A stretch of 64,000 nucleotides of DNA from Prunella strophiata (taxonomy: Eukaryota > Chordata > Aves > Passeriformes > Prunellidae): NCBI GenBank assembly GCA_036583965.1, contig JAZBQD010000001.1, positions 29,484,597-29,548,596 of the forward strand. The letters are read 5' to 3'. Shown piece after piece: positions 1-12,512 of this stretch; positions within the stretch are counted from its first letter, which is position 1, and each line of letters opens with the position of its first letter. Position numbers and translations under genes: made by a program. The notes beneath the pieces were generated by a model. That model searched no databases, was not told the DNA's origin, and saw only the letters and a program-made list of their open reading frames with translations.

Positions 1-1094
1 ATTAAATATGCCCAGAGGCCTGGATTCTCTCTTCGAGTGCACATGCAGCTCTCATTAATGTTAATGTTGGCTATGCACCTTATCACAAGGAGAAGCAGGG
101 AGATCCGTAAAAGTACCTAACCTGGGGAAAATCTGGCTGGGAAGCAAAATGATGTTGTGTGCATGCACATAAGATGCAGTTCTCCATTTCAATGTAGTTT
201 TTATAAACAGTGGAAAGTCTTCAATCCCACAAGGCAAAGAAATTAAGCAGCTAATATGTCAGTATTCTTATACAGCCTCCAAATACAATCACACACTGTT
301 TCTGCCCTGCAAACAGTACAACACAGTCAGCTATGAAACACAGTGTGTAGTTCCTGTAGAAATTTTGAGATTTTTTATTATTTTTGTGACAATCAGAGAC
401 TTAGATAGCCCAAATGGGATTAGGATCCTACTAAAGTCTCTCCTCAGCAAATGTGTACTGTTAAGTGTCTCTTCCCTAGTAAGTTTAGACATAAAACAGG
501 CAAGAGAGATAAAAGAAGTGGTTATCTCCATTTCACATGCTAGCAGAAGAGGCATAAAGATGAAGTTATTTTCCCAAGTTTACAGCAACAGGAAGCAGAA
601 AGAGATGGCAAATTTCCTGAAATCTATCCCAACTCTTTCACTACATCAACGTCGTTCCCCAAATCTGAAACCTTCATCTCCCATCTCATTCACTTAACAG
701 TTCATGAAACAAAAATGCATCCCACAGGATTTTTTGTGGCATTCCCTTTTTCTTACATTTCATCTTGTTAAAGGCTTGTAGCACATAGTAAAAGACAACA
801 CTTCAAATTCCTTTTCCAGCAGGGAACAAGACTCTTGCAGGACCATGCTCTACTAGCTTTAGGAGAGATGCTCCACCTAAAAAGTGAAAGGTTGACCCAA
901 TATACAGGATATCCCCCCAGCTTTTACTTCTGTTTATAACCCCAATTTGCCAGAGACAATTTTAAAAGTTGTTATTCTACACAGTTATGTACTAAACTAG
1001 CATGGTGCAGAAAGAAGAGAAGAAAAACTGTAGTTTAAATTGAATGAAGATATGGGATTTAGGAGCAGATCATCCTGATTCCCATCACATGGCA
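1..1094. other. non-coding sequence, no gene seen
   Basis: This is AT-rich single-copy-looking DNA. The longest open frame, 110 codons on + at 365-697, overlaps a 74-codon frame on the other strand and resembles no known protein. I see no splice-flanked exon, RNA gene or recognisable repeat before the CR1 element begins. Confidence 0.6.
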
Positions 1095-1825
1095 TGTACA
1101 CAGCAAATGGGATCAGGTCCAGCCAGCAAGAGTTCATAAGAGAAAGGTCCCTCTTGATCAACCTGATCTCCTTCTGTGACAAAATAACTCAATTTGTGGA
1201 TGAGAGAAAAGCTGTGGGTGTTGTCTACCTGAACCTAAGTAAGGCTTTTGATACCTCCTCCCACAGCTTTCTCCTGAAGAACCTGGCATGGACGGGTGCT
1301 CTGTTCCCTGGATAAAAACCTGCCTGTGTGGCTGGGCCTAGAGACTGGAGGGAATGGAGTTACATCCATCTTGTGGCTGGTCACCACTCTTGTTCCCCAA
1401 GGCTCAGTATCAGTGCCAGTCCTGTTTAATATCTACATCTGTGATCTGGACAATGGGATTGAGTTTGCAGACAACAGTGAGTTGGGTGGGAATGTTGATC
1501 TGAGTCTAAAATTACCAGAAAGGAGGATGTACTGAGGTGGGTATTAGTCTCTTCTTCCATATAACAGTAATAGAAAAAGAGAAACCAATCTCACATTGTG
1601 CTGGGGAGGCTTAGATTGGATATTCTGAAAGGGTTGCCAAGAGTTGGAACAGGCTGCCCAGGGAAATGGTGGTGTCACCCTCCCCAGAGGTATTTCCAAG
1701 ATGTGTAGATGTAATCACTTAGAGACAGGGTTTAGTGGAGGTCTTAGAAAGGGTTAGGTTTATGGCTGGACTTGAGGATCTGAAAGGTATTTCCCAACTC
1801 TAATGATTCTATGATTCTCTGAGGC
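1095..1825 (+). mobile_element. CR1 LINE fragment, 5'-truncated and internally deleted
   Basis: This is a relic of a non-LTR retrotransposon whose intact form encodes an endonuclease/reverse-transcriptase. Frame 2 (1094-1315) reads through the RT stretch containing LSKAFDT. Frame 3 (1296-1535) then continues with [20 protein letters not shown] and FADN, where active CR1 elements have the catalytic FADD. The frame change near 1300-1380, the FADD to FADN change and later stops make it inactive. At about 1535-1545 the sequence jumps from just after the FADD block to the 3' UTR, so the C-terminal half of ORF2 is missing. The 3' part includes a stretch reading GGAACAGGCTGCCCAGGGAA at 1648-1667 and ends with the CR1-type AATGATTCTATGATTCT. 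Family identity is by recognition; the subfamily is not assigned. Confidence 0.88.
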
Positions 1826-4800
1826 ACATCTGAATATTCATGAGGCAAGCCTTTCCCATGAGGACATTAGTAATGAGGGGAAAAACTTCAGCAATTCAGT
1901 GTCTGCACACCATGAGTCATCCCTTCCAACACCACAGCTGTTAAGTACAATTTTGTTAATTTATTTGGAAAACTTAGAATTTCAAGCTTTCACATATATA
2001 CTGACTTGTGAAATAAAATTGCAATGAAGTAAAGATTTTAATGACTAGAACAAGTCACTTCAACTGAGCTTCTATAAAGTGTGTTCTAAATGTCTGAGGT
2101 GATATGAAATGTAGTTAGGATTGCAAAACATTTTAAGACAGTCGTATGGACAATGATTCAATGTGAGAATAAATGTAAGGGAGTGTTAACTAAGCATAGG
2201 TAATTATTTACATTAATGTAGTATCTCTCTTTGCATATATAAAATAAATGTGTGTTGAAAGGGAAATTTCTTGAATTAGAATAATTTAAGAGCCATTTGA
2301 AACTCAGAAATATGCATTACCTTTTTTTCCCAATGGCACTGCTCATAGCTATAATTTCCATGGCAATGAAAAGAAAGGCATCTGAAATGAAAGTGTTAAG
2401 AATAACAAGCTTTTTCCATTTCACTGTTAAGAGCAGGACAATAACTGCTAAAGTTCAGAAATAGCAGACCTGAAAAAACATTATTTTTATCACCTGCATT
2501 GCTAAAATGTAATCTGTGGCAATTTGCCCAGGCCTCCTAAGGTTGAATCAGAAGATACTACTGTTATTCCTCCCAGTACTTGTTGTTTGTGCTAGTCTGG
2601 GCACAGTTTGATGTCAAAAAACAGGCTTCTACTGCCAAGAGGACAGGTATTTAATGCTGGAATAAAACACACTGAACCACAGTAACCTCTAGCTTTGATG
2701 CTCTACTCCCTTATATTGGAATTATCTTGAAACTTGAACATATATTGTACTTTTTTTTTACCAGCTAAATTTGTTTTTACATTATTTGTAGGAATCATTA
2801 AGTTATAGATGATTTCTTCAGGTTCTGCAACTAATGACAAGCAAGTATTTTTTCCCATACAATAAAATTATTCATAATCAAATGCTAGTGCTCATGCACT
2901 ACCAATGGAGGAATAATGTGCTGAGCAAAGGTAAAGTAGAAGGTGCTATATGCTGCAAATTCCAGGAATCTGCTTTACCAATGGTTATCTTGGCATTCTG
3001 GAGGACAGGTTTTTAGAGGTTCTAGGTGTTGTTTTCAAAGGATGTAAGCATATACATGTCTGCTTTCTACAAAGATCAATAGCTGAATTGCATAAAAACC
3101 CCAGTTGAAGGCAAAGCATCCCCAAGGTGACACAGATAATTCAATAATATGTTAGAGTTTCCAGTTCTCATCTGTATAAAACAAACTGTTTTGAGACCTT
3201 TACTTTCTTCTGAGTCTGACACAATAAGATATTGACCTTCTCTCTTAAACCAGCTTATGCAAAGCATAAGACCTCACCTAAAAAGCATGGAAGTTTCTCA
3301 GATGTAAGAGATCATGCTTGGTACAGATGTCTCACCCTAAGCAACCCTTCCTAAGCATCACCAGCCTTGAGTGTACACTGCAGTAGCCACGAGGAGTAAC
3401 ACCTTACAGACACAGCTGCACTGACACCCACAAACTGAACCAGAACACAGGGACCCAGCTCTGGTTCTGCTTTGTCAAACCAGAGCCAGAAACACTAATA
3501 AGGATTTTGCAATTGGTTTCAGCAAGAATAGTTTCGCATTACATGAACACTTGTAAGCTTTTCTGATCAAGCTGTCTATGTCTAACCTTACTGATTCATG
3601 CCCAGAGAAGTCATTTAGATTTTCATCCCCCTACATCAGACAAGGAAAACTTGTATATTTCATGCATTTATTTTCCTTCATTTTCTAGTGATATCTTGTT
3701 TGGGCTGCTTCTTTTGAGAGCAATAATGGCAACCCTACATGTCAATAAATATTAGTTAAGTAACAAAATATCAAGAGGTGAGTTCTATAAAGCAAAAGTT
3801 TTAAAAAGTAATTGCTTTCAATTTTTGAACTTTGTGACAGAAAATTTTGAGAACTTGCCACACAGAATTAATTTGAACACGACAAACCTTTCATTCATTT
3901 TGCAAGTAGTTCTAAGACAGCACTCATGGCAGCACAACACTGGAAATTAAGAGGCAGATAGCAAGCTGAAGGAGCACTAACAAATCTGACTTAGATGCAG
4001 AATCTTCTCTACTGATTTTTTTTTTTTTAACTTTCTGCTTACTCTGGTGCTCCACAGCACAACTGAATCTTTTTGTCTCTTATTGTGTTTCCTGAGCAGG
4101 TGTGCCAAAATATCTAATATTTTAAAACAGAGCATTCACGATTTCAGATTATATGATCAACCTTTTTATATTTTTTTATAAAATGCATAAAAACATACTT
4201 TCTAATGCACAAGAGTCTGTGCCTGCATTTATTTCCATATCTGTTCATCCATATGCTCCCATAGGAACATTAATTTCAGTAGAAAACATTTTGGTTAAAA
4301 GAGTCCCAGATTAGTCACCTATGCTGGCAGACCAGGGCTAAATTTACAGTTTCCATCAGCCCATGAAGGCTGCAGTGTCCTGTTACCAATTGCCATCCTG
4401 AGCGTGTTTTGTAAGCAAGGCCACGCTACACTTGTGGACCAAATGGTGTATGCCAAATGATTATGCAGGCCTTGAGGCACTCTCAGGTGTATAAACATTT
4501 ACACTACAACAGATCTTTGGCCAAGTGGCCAAGTAATTGATTACAGGGCTATGAATGTCACTGGATTTTATTTATAAAAATCCCATGACATTAGCTCTAC
4601 TTCGTGCAGAATTAGTACTGGCAGTTTTTACAAGTAGGATACTCTTAGGTGAGTTCAAAAGCAAGCAGTCCATGCAGAAAATTGTGGAGAACAAATAGGA
4701 GCAGGTCTCACCCTGGCTACCACTTCTTCTGAATTCAGAATATCTGACAATTAGGCAAATGCATTATGAAGGTTCCCTATTTTGCTACAACATAAGTGAA

Positions 4801-6624
4801 CATGAGGAGGTCTTTCCTATAAGAATATTATATAAAAACCACAACAACACTGACCTATATTAAAAACCCTAAAAAGTAGCCCAAAAGAGAAAATAACAAA
4901 ATGCACCAAAATATTTTAAAATAAAATCAGCTGAATTCTAGTTTCAAATACAGACATTGAATAGAAAATGTCAAATGCTGAACAACAAATTATTACAGGA
5001 AATATTTTTTCAGTTTTAATTACTCTTCCCAACAAATCTTAATTAATTATTTTGAAAGGTAAGGAAAAATTCTGTGGAAAATCAGGAGATATAGTGATAG
5101 TCAGCTGAATAGTATTAAAAGTCAGAGGCACCATTTTTATCTTTAGAGGTGGCATTCTTAGACACACATATGATAATGAGGAGCCATGCAGGAGCATATT
5201 GGCCTTCAGTTTTAACATCTGCAAAACATAAAGTCTCCGACCCATAAAATCATATGGACAGTTAACTTTGCACACTATGTTAAGCCTCTTGACAGAGCAT
5301 CTCATTCAAAAATGCAGTTAAGAGCACATTCAAGTGTGCTTCTCTGGAGCTGAATTTGCTGTACCGATTTCTTCTCAGTTCAAATATTTTTTTTCCTTTT
5401 CTTTTGCTGCTTAACTGGAAGAAAAGAATGTGCAAGTGCAACCTAATTTGATTCCCTGCATCAGACACGAAGGATAAAAACTCACCTCAAGTGACTGACA
5501 AAAGCAAGCTGTAGATTAGAGACAATGATTTTAACCATTCTCCTTGTTTTTAAAATGACTATCTGTCTAAAAGCTATGCCTTTGCAGGGCTGATGAAGAA
5601 TGTGCTGCATCCACAGCATTTGTCATAAATCTGCTCAGTGTGCTGCTCTCAGGACTACCAACACATGCACTCTAAATGTGGTGTACAGACACCATTCCCC
5701 ACATGTTAGGTGATTATAGGTCCTCCCCCTAATTTACTCGAATTTCTGCATTATTGGTGTAGTTTCCTTTTAAGCATCACCTCTGGCAGAGATAAACAAA
5801 TCCTGCAAGCAAGCATAGGGAACTGTGAGCATCACCACATCCACAGTGACTGCAGTGGGACAGGAAGCCCATTCCAGAGCTCTGAGTTCACCATGTGACA
5901 CCATGGCATTGGCTGCCTCCAAACCCAGATACAGTCAGAATAAAAAATGATGCATTGCTCAGAGTAAGTAAGCAGTATGCAAACCTGGACTTGTACAGCT
6001 CTTGCTGCATTTGTAAATGGTTTCTAAATGGAGAGAGCGAAAAACTGAACAGGTAAGATTTCTGTGCCTCAGTTTTGATTGTTCCTTTAAACTTCTGAGC
6101 AAAACCACCCAAGAAGGAAGAAGTTCTGGCTCTAAGATCCAAAACTGTTTTCTAGAACACCAATACTAAATGTGCTACTGATACCAAAAGTTGCAATCCA
6201 AAACGCAACACATGAATTGAACTTCTCTGTGATATAATTAGAAAATAATTAGAAAGATATGTGGTATGTTATATTTACATTAGAATAGCACCCAGAATTA
6301 AACACCGTTGGGAGCAATGCCAAACTGCTTCCTGGCAAATCAACAGACCCAAGGAATACAAAGGTGGTGTGGGGTTTGCTTTGCTTCCTATGAAGTCCTG
6401 CCCTGCACAAAGGTTAGTCAGACTACACTGAAGGTCTCAGAACAGCTAATATGTTTTCCTTTGTGCAGGATCTGTAATTGGAAAGCATTTTGAGCAGCAG
6501 GAGGGTAACCATGCAGTTCTAGAGAAAAGTAGTGCATTTCCTCTGTCACAAACAAGAAACTAATCACTTTTAGTACTAAGAAGCCAGCAGCAGCATCTCT
6601 AGAACACATGTGGAACAGAGCTGC
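1826..6624. other. non-coding sequence, no gene seen
   Basis: About 4.8 kb of AT-rich DNA without a recognisable gene. All open frames are under 90 codons. It contains a T13 tract at 4016-4028, an X-box-like site at 2354-2367 and a block around 4440-4660 with TAAT-type motifs and a tandem GGCCAAGT pair. The block reads like conserved non-coding DNA, but conservation cannot be tested here. Confidence 0.6.
2354..2367. promoter_or_regulatory. X-box-like (RFX) motif
   Basis: ATTTCCATGGCAAT matches the palindromic RFX X-box pattern GTTNCCATGGNAAC at the inner positions and departs at both ends. RFX factors bind such sites in ciliary and immune gene promoters and enhancers. No gene is visible next to it, so function is unknown. 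Confidence 0.2.
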
Positions 6625-6960
6625 CACTGTTAGAAATGAAAAAGACTTATTGATCTGCTAGTCCAGCTACCTGCAAATTTAAGACTGTACTCTACAGGAT
6701 GTCTGCTACTGTTAATTTTCTAGACTGGTTTCAGAAGACTACATATTGGTGATCCCACCACTTTCCTGTTAGGTTTTATTCCAATTTTCACATAACTTCC
6801 TGTCAAGAGGAGGTGAAGAGGGTGAGATTGTTTGATATCCAGACTTTTTTTGACTTCCTTAGACTGTATCTGGATATCCATCTAAATAACTTTTTGTATT
6901 TACCTACCTATATAAAGTTTCCTTGTCATCTTTCTTTACCCAGATTTGATATTGCATTAG
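6625..6960 (-). mobile_element. old CR1-type LINE 3' UTR remnant
   Basis: On the + strand this begins with a segment close to the reverse complement of old CR1 3' UTRs: AAAAAGACTTATTGATCTGC, then CTAGTCCAGCTACCTGC. It continues through GATCCCACCACTTTCCTG and TTGATATCCAGAC to TATCCATCTAAATAACTTTT. The order of these phrases matches a 3' UTR common in turtle, crocodile and bird genomes, so the element is placed on the minus strand. No coding part remains and the sequence is strongly diverged, suggesting an old insertion. A short unrelated open frame (6813-7100, +) crosses it and is not a gene. Confidence 0.6.
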
Positions 6961-7290
6961 GAACCAGTAGTCCTCTGAGTGCTCATTCTGGTCAAATGAC
7001 CACCACTGGACATTTTCTGGTTGCCCTTTGCAGCTTGTTAATTTCTTTCTTTCCAAACTCTGTGGGCAGCATAATTTTAGCAATGATCTGTCCAGGATGA
7101 CAGGCACAGCAAATAAGAGCAATCCAAGAGTGTAAGGACCTAATTAATAAACTAGTAGCAGCATGCAAATGCAGAGTGTCAGAGCTTAAAATGAAAACAG
7201 GGACAAACATGTTGGTTTCTTGGAACCTTTGTAATTGTTTCATGTCAAAAGTGCCCACGGCTAACCAGCCTTTAGTGGATTGATAAAGGA
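6961..7290. other. non-coding sequence, no gene seen
   Basis: Open frames on both strands overlap here (100 codons on -, 95 codons on +, which starts inside the CR1 remnant). Such mutual overlap and the lack of any recognisable domain point to chance frames. Confidence 0.5.
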
Positions 7291-7299
7291 CCAATGTGT

Positions 7300-7500
7300 C
7301 GGGTCTTATTCAGTGGAAGAACCCAATTAATTATTATACAGAATTAGATGCCATTTAGCATTGCTTATATTACTGATGACTCGCTAATTTGGCTGGCTCT
7401 GATGTAATTACAATTAATTTACGTCCTTAATCCTAATGCTCTAACCTGGCTTTGATTTAATCAGGCGATGTGGAGGTATCACAATCAAAGCAGCATTGAG
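7300..7500. promoter_or_regulatory. candidate conserved enhancer rich in homeodomain and TCF motifs
   Basis: This block has a high density of homeodomain core sites: AATTAATTA at 7325-7333, CTAATTT at 7384-7390, GTAATTAC at 7404-7411, AATTAATT at 7412-7419, then CTTAATCC and CTAATGC. A facing pair of TCF/LEF consensus sites follows, CTTTGAT at 7450-7456 and ATCAAAG at 7484-7490. It lacks repeats and homopolymers. Motif clustering of this kind is typical of developmental enhancers in gene-poor regions. That reading is inference; neither conservation nor activity can be seen from one sequence. Confidence 0.35.
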
Positions 7501-9520
7501 GAGCTCACAGCTAAAAAGAGATAATTACACCTTACAAAACATATCCTTCCTACCACTCACATGTCTTGAAATACTGAATTAGAACAGTGAAATTCTCAGT
7601 CAGAAAATCTCCAGTGGCAAAGTTCAGAGAAGGTCTGAGACCACTGCCCAAAATTCTTCTTTTCCTTCTCCCAGAACATGTAAGAACAATTCTAGTTATT
7701 TAGCTGCAATCTACAGATCTTTCGATAAGCCCAAAGAAAAGCAAATTTTCATGCCATGCCATCAAGACACAAGAGACAGGAGACAGTAAAGCTGAACTGC
7801 CTGTAACATCTGAAAGAACACATCAGGGCAAATGAAAATAACAGCAACCCAGAGCTCAGCTTCAGCTTGCCTTGATGAAAAGTCAAAGCAAGAGAAGCTA
7901 ACATTCCCTTTCTCCTGGGGATGCTGGTCTTCCACACCCATTATGCATCCCTAAACATCAGCTCCCCTTGACCCTTCCACACTATCACTGCTTAAAGAGA
8001 GCTGTGCCCTCCTCTATCTTACCCCAGAAAGCATAGGATTACTCTATAAGGAGTCCTAAAGGTGGGGAGAGACAAACAGGTCTCTCTGAGATATTCCTGC
8101 AGCTGTTAGAGAGGGCCCTTGCTGTTGGTTCGTCCTCTGGTGCCAGGGAGAAAAGCAGTTTTGAGGAATCAGTCCTCAGATGCTTTCTAAGAAACTACAA
8201 GTAAGGCAAGCCTGGACCCACAAAATTTTGCTGTGGATTTTCTTACCTTGCTTCCTGATTTCCCCTTGGGTTGTACATCTGTCCCCAGACCCTAACAATA
8301 CAATGTGGCCCTCTGCCTTATTTTCTCCTTTTAAACTTTGTTTTGAATGGGCCTTGAGAAATTTAATTTCCTGATTGTTATACGTCTACAAAGCTAAACT
8401 ATTAATCCAGTAAGTCATTAAGTTAATTTTATTAATTCTTGAGGAAATATTTTAGCTACTCATTCATTATTTAGCATATAACTTAAATGTGCTCCACTAT
8501 GAAAAGCTTCTTTGCTGTTGCAGAATTGAAAGGCACAGAAAGTCTCTCTCTGTTCCCTGTCTTGGAGGCCAGCCTGACAAAAAAAGACTTCAGCTGAAAA
8601 AAGACTGCCATAGTAGAATGCACACGGGGGCAATGCAAATCTGCTTATTCTTTTGCAAACAGCACATGTTCTTTCAGCCCAGAATAGTACATGTTAGTGA
8701 GGTTATCATAACACTGGAAGTTAAGACAGTTCACAGGCTGGAATGCAAGAAATGGTTCAGTGTGGGGAGTTTAATTTCAGTTATCCTGGTCATGTTGCTT
8801 TGCAGCCATTAAACTGCTTTTTTTCCCTTATAATCTTGCTGCTGTGTAGTACTGTAGTACAGTTCAAAACCACTGAGTTTACCATTACTGATGGCAGCCA
8901 ATGGAACTGCTGTACCTTACTGTCTTGTGTTTTGTTAACTAAAAGCAGGACATTTTTATGAGAAAGAACATTAGCTTCCACTTTTGCTTGCTTGCTATGA
9001 TACCTTCTAACTATGTGCAGGGTGAAAGACTGGCTTTACAGGACCCACAGCTTCCCATCTCTCCTTTTAGCAGTTCACAGCAATCAACCTGTGCCCAGGT
9101 GTAATGGGAAGAGAGCAGGACTCACCCCTCATTTCCACTCCCCTTGTCTTGTTCATATCATTGTATCCAGGCTCCTGCACACTCAAGTCATCCCAGCTCA
9201 GTACAGCACTTAATCTTATCAAATACATGCTTAAGTGCCACTGAAGTCCCTGAGAGTTAAGTGTATGTTTGTATGCTTTGTTGCAAAGCAGACTGTCAGA
9301 GACCTGCCTGTGTGCTCTTCATGGACAGATTGGCTCCAAATTGTTGCAAGCACTTTCATTAGTCAGTCTCTAAGACAAGCCTGCTTTTATCAAGTTGTCA
9401 GATTTTGCACAGAGGGGAAAGAAGAAAGGGTAGTTTTGAGATGGAAGGAGAGCTGTTCCTTCCCTGTGCATGCAAACATTTCCCCAACAGCTGACAGAAC
9501 TGCAGATGGGTTGTTTTGAG

Positions 9521-9546
9521 ATGCCTGCTCTCTCTACAGCAGGCAT
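9521..9546. repeat. short perfect inverted repeat
   Basis: The 9-bp arms ATGCCTGCT (9521-9529) and AGCAGGCAT (9538-9546) surround an 8-nt CT-rich loop. The pairing is perfect but short, and could be chance. No associated gene or terminator context is visible. Confidence 0.5.
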
Positions 9547-11410
9547 GCTCCAGAGGAGATAATGGCTGCCATCCCACCGAGAGTGCTGTTATATGATCCT
9601 CTTTCAGTTATTTGAAATATGGACTTCACTCAGAGGATTCTAGGAATAGCTGCTCCAGCTGTTCTGGAGAGATAGAAAGCTGTCACAGGAGACATTGTTA
9701 GACTCTGCTAAAATCAGCGGCTGCACTAAAGATCTCACATAAACTCCTTAATGGTTTGTACCATTCAGTCAGGAGTCAAGGAGAAGTGAAATGTGGTCTG
9801 TGACTATAAGGCAGTTTGTATTCCATGCATCAAGGCTATGCTTGGATTTGGCAGACAGAATAGGAAAGACGCTAAACGGATCCTTTTATCAAGTGTCTGA
9901 GCAGTTACTTGATCTAAGAGGTTTGTATACCTGCAACCAGCAATGTAAATGTCTGAGACAAATTACAAGGCAGCAGTAGTGTTACAGTGAAGGATGAAAG
10001 TGCACACAGAAAGGCAAACAAGCAAAGCATTACAACAGCCACTTAATGGCAAACACATTTATTAACATCAAGTGCGATGTTTGTAGGTTTTCCCTGCCAC
10101 AACCAGCTGCAGATGCCAGCTACTTAAAAAGATGAAACAGTGCAGTGAATAAAATTGAGGGATTTTTTTTTTTCTTTCCCAGTGTAGCCTGCCTGCATTC
10201 TTGGCAGAGGAAGCAGGCTCCTAGCTCTGCCTTCGAAGGAACAAAAGGCATGCTGGCACTCAGTGAGCAACTTGATTTCACAAGGCCTCCTGGGAAGGCT
10301 GTATGGGAGCATGGCTCTGTGTCTGGCAGCTGCATCCTTGAATAAAAAGAGGAGGAGGAAAAGGGCAGGAAGGAAAGAGCACACAAGGTCTCCATACCAC
10401 ACATGAGAAGCTTTTACACACAATCAGACATCCTTGCCCCAAAGTATTCAATAAAAGAAGTGTTCAAGGTGAACCACTATACTTACTGCACACCACAGCA
10501 GCACATTTCACAGGCTACTGTTCTTTTATTAGAAACATTTCTCAAAGGTTTTAGTTCTACTCATAGATTGTAAAGGGTTTGGGTTTTTTCAGTATAGGAA
10601 ATACAATGAAGTAGAAGAACTAAATAAAATTTGAAAATTCAAGATACTTTATAAAGCAAAAATAGCATTCTTTCCTTTTGCTTTTACTCAAGAGAAATGA
10701 GGAAGCAAATTGCAAGTGGGAAACTGTCCTATTGCAGCAGAGTACATCAGTTTACTTCAGTTTAAGGTACTGACTCAAAATAGGTATTTTAATCATGTCA
10801 GTGGCATGACATGGACAGAAAACAGCTACAAAAATTAATGCATGACTCAGTGGAAATTCAGACAGAGAAAGAGATACTCATATTAGTACTGGATTGTGTC
10901 TGAAATGTAAGAGTGCGAGATAAACCTGCCATATCCATGATACTGATTCTCATCAAGACCTTAATCTGGGTAAGCAAGGTGCAAGTAAAGGATTGCTCAC
11001 TTCAGAACCTTACAATATTATGAAGTTCAATGTAGCTTTTCTTAAAAGGCAGAGTCAAGGTTTCTCTGTGTTTCAAAGTCTTAGAAAACTTTCATACAAA
11101 CCAGAAAAAGAGGAGAGCAAAATTAGTATTATCACAATAATACTGGTGTCTCAGTACATTTCCAGGATTGGTCTTTTCATTTAACTCCAGTGTATTTAGA
11201 CTCATGCAGAGAATTAAATTAATCATTATGCAATGGAAATCAGGACAAGTTTCCTTAAGGGCATATTGACATTTTATCTCTCTTGTTCATTGACACAGAT
11301 GTAAACAGGAGCTGCAAAAGAGTGAGAATCTCTGCTCTTGCCTATTTCACATTCGTAAATCAAAGTAGGGCTTAATCTAATACTCCCAATTCTTTCAGCT
11401 GGAAAGAATG

Positions 11411-11430
11411 AGGGAGTGCATGCACTCCCT
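11411..11430. repeat. 20-bp perfect palindrome
   Basis: AGGGAGTGCA is followed directly by its exact reverse complement TGCACTCCCT, with no spacer. The neighbouring sequence adds a second possible pairing, CTTTCAG at 11392-11398 with CTGAAAG at 11429-11435. It could act as a dimeric protein-binding site or be chance. Confidence 0.7.
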
Positions 11431-11721
11431 GAAAGTAAACTTCTGGCAGTGAGGCCAAAGAAAAAGAAGTGTTCATTTCTTTAAGGAAGATGGTTATTCT
11501 AATAAAAATAAACATCTGGTTATCTGAAACCACTGACAGAGAAAGTGTTTATTTTAACAATTAGCTATACCTGGTGGATCAGATTAATTCTTCCTCCTAC
11601 TCTGAATATATGTATTTTTTAATCCATAAGTAATTCTACTGACTGCAGAAGTCACAAGCAAGATTGTTGTGGTTGTAAATTTTAGGACAATAGAGCCTTT
11701 AAAGAAAAAACCCTACATAAC

Positions 11722-11739
11722 AAAAAAAAAAAAAAAAAA
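11722..11739. repeat. A18 homopolymer
   Basis: An uninterrupted run of 18 A followed by CAAACAAACCC. It may be the tail of a decayed retroposon, but no recognisable element precedes it. Confidence 0.7.
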
Positions 11740-12473
11740 CAAACAAACCCAACCTTCATCATGACCTGTTACTTGGATGCCAAATGCTTGCTAATTAGGA
11801 AGTGTTTTCTGTGTCAAATAAAAGTTGCTCCTATATTGCAAATGTTTCTGGGAGTTTATGAAAATTATGTACTTCAAACAAAACTGTGTTGGATAGTCCA
11901 CAATGATCACCTCATTTCTTTGTTGGCTGATCACCTTGGGTTAGTGGTTTAAGTAGCTTACTCTCAACAGAATCAAATAATCCCCTCTGATCATCCACTT
12001 TACATCTTAGTAGTGTTTCCTTATTCACCTTTAGCCCAGCTGATCTGAATAGTGGGGAACTTGATTCTCTTAGCCTCCTTTAAAGTTGTTTCTCTGAGTT
12101 TGCATGCAGTATCTAATAGCAGCACCTTACTCCAGCTTGTGTCTCACTAGTGGTCCACTCTTCCATCCCTCTTGGCAAGCCATGCACAGCACACTCTGCA
12201 GCCCTGGAGCCAGGCTCCTTCTCACAGCCAAACTGAACAACCACCTTTTATAACAGACACAAGATCCACAGCAATTGGCATATTTATTTCTAATCAACCT
12301 TTAAAATGGCATCATTCAGCTGTGCTTAACCACATTACTTAATTTGCAGTCTGTTTTGCTATCGATTTCTTATATCCTCTACAGATATAGGACATCACTC
12401 AATACTGCATTTTCTTTACCTAACACATTTATCTGTCAGCCAAAAAGATGAGAAATTTAGTAAATATTTTTGT

Positions 12474-12512
12474 AAATTTAGGATTACTTAGCTAAATTAG
12501 GATTATTTAGCT
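12474..12512. repeat. imperfect tandem duplication of about 20 bp
   Basis: AAATTTAGGATTACTTAGCT is followed directly by AAATTAGGATTATTTAGCT, differing by one deletion and one substitution. This is a simple local duplication of the slippage type in AT-rich sequence. Confidence 0.7.

Noticed and set aside
365..697. 110-codon + frame
   Set aside because: It has no recognised domain, is overlapped by a minus-strand frame, and is of ordinary length for chance frames here.
10120..10423. Two overlapping minus-strand frames of 94 and 99 codons
   Set aside because: Two different frames open over the same bases, plus a third on the + strand, indicate locally low stop density and not coding.
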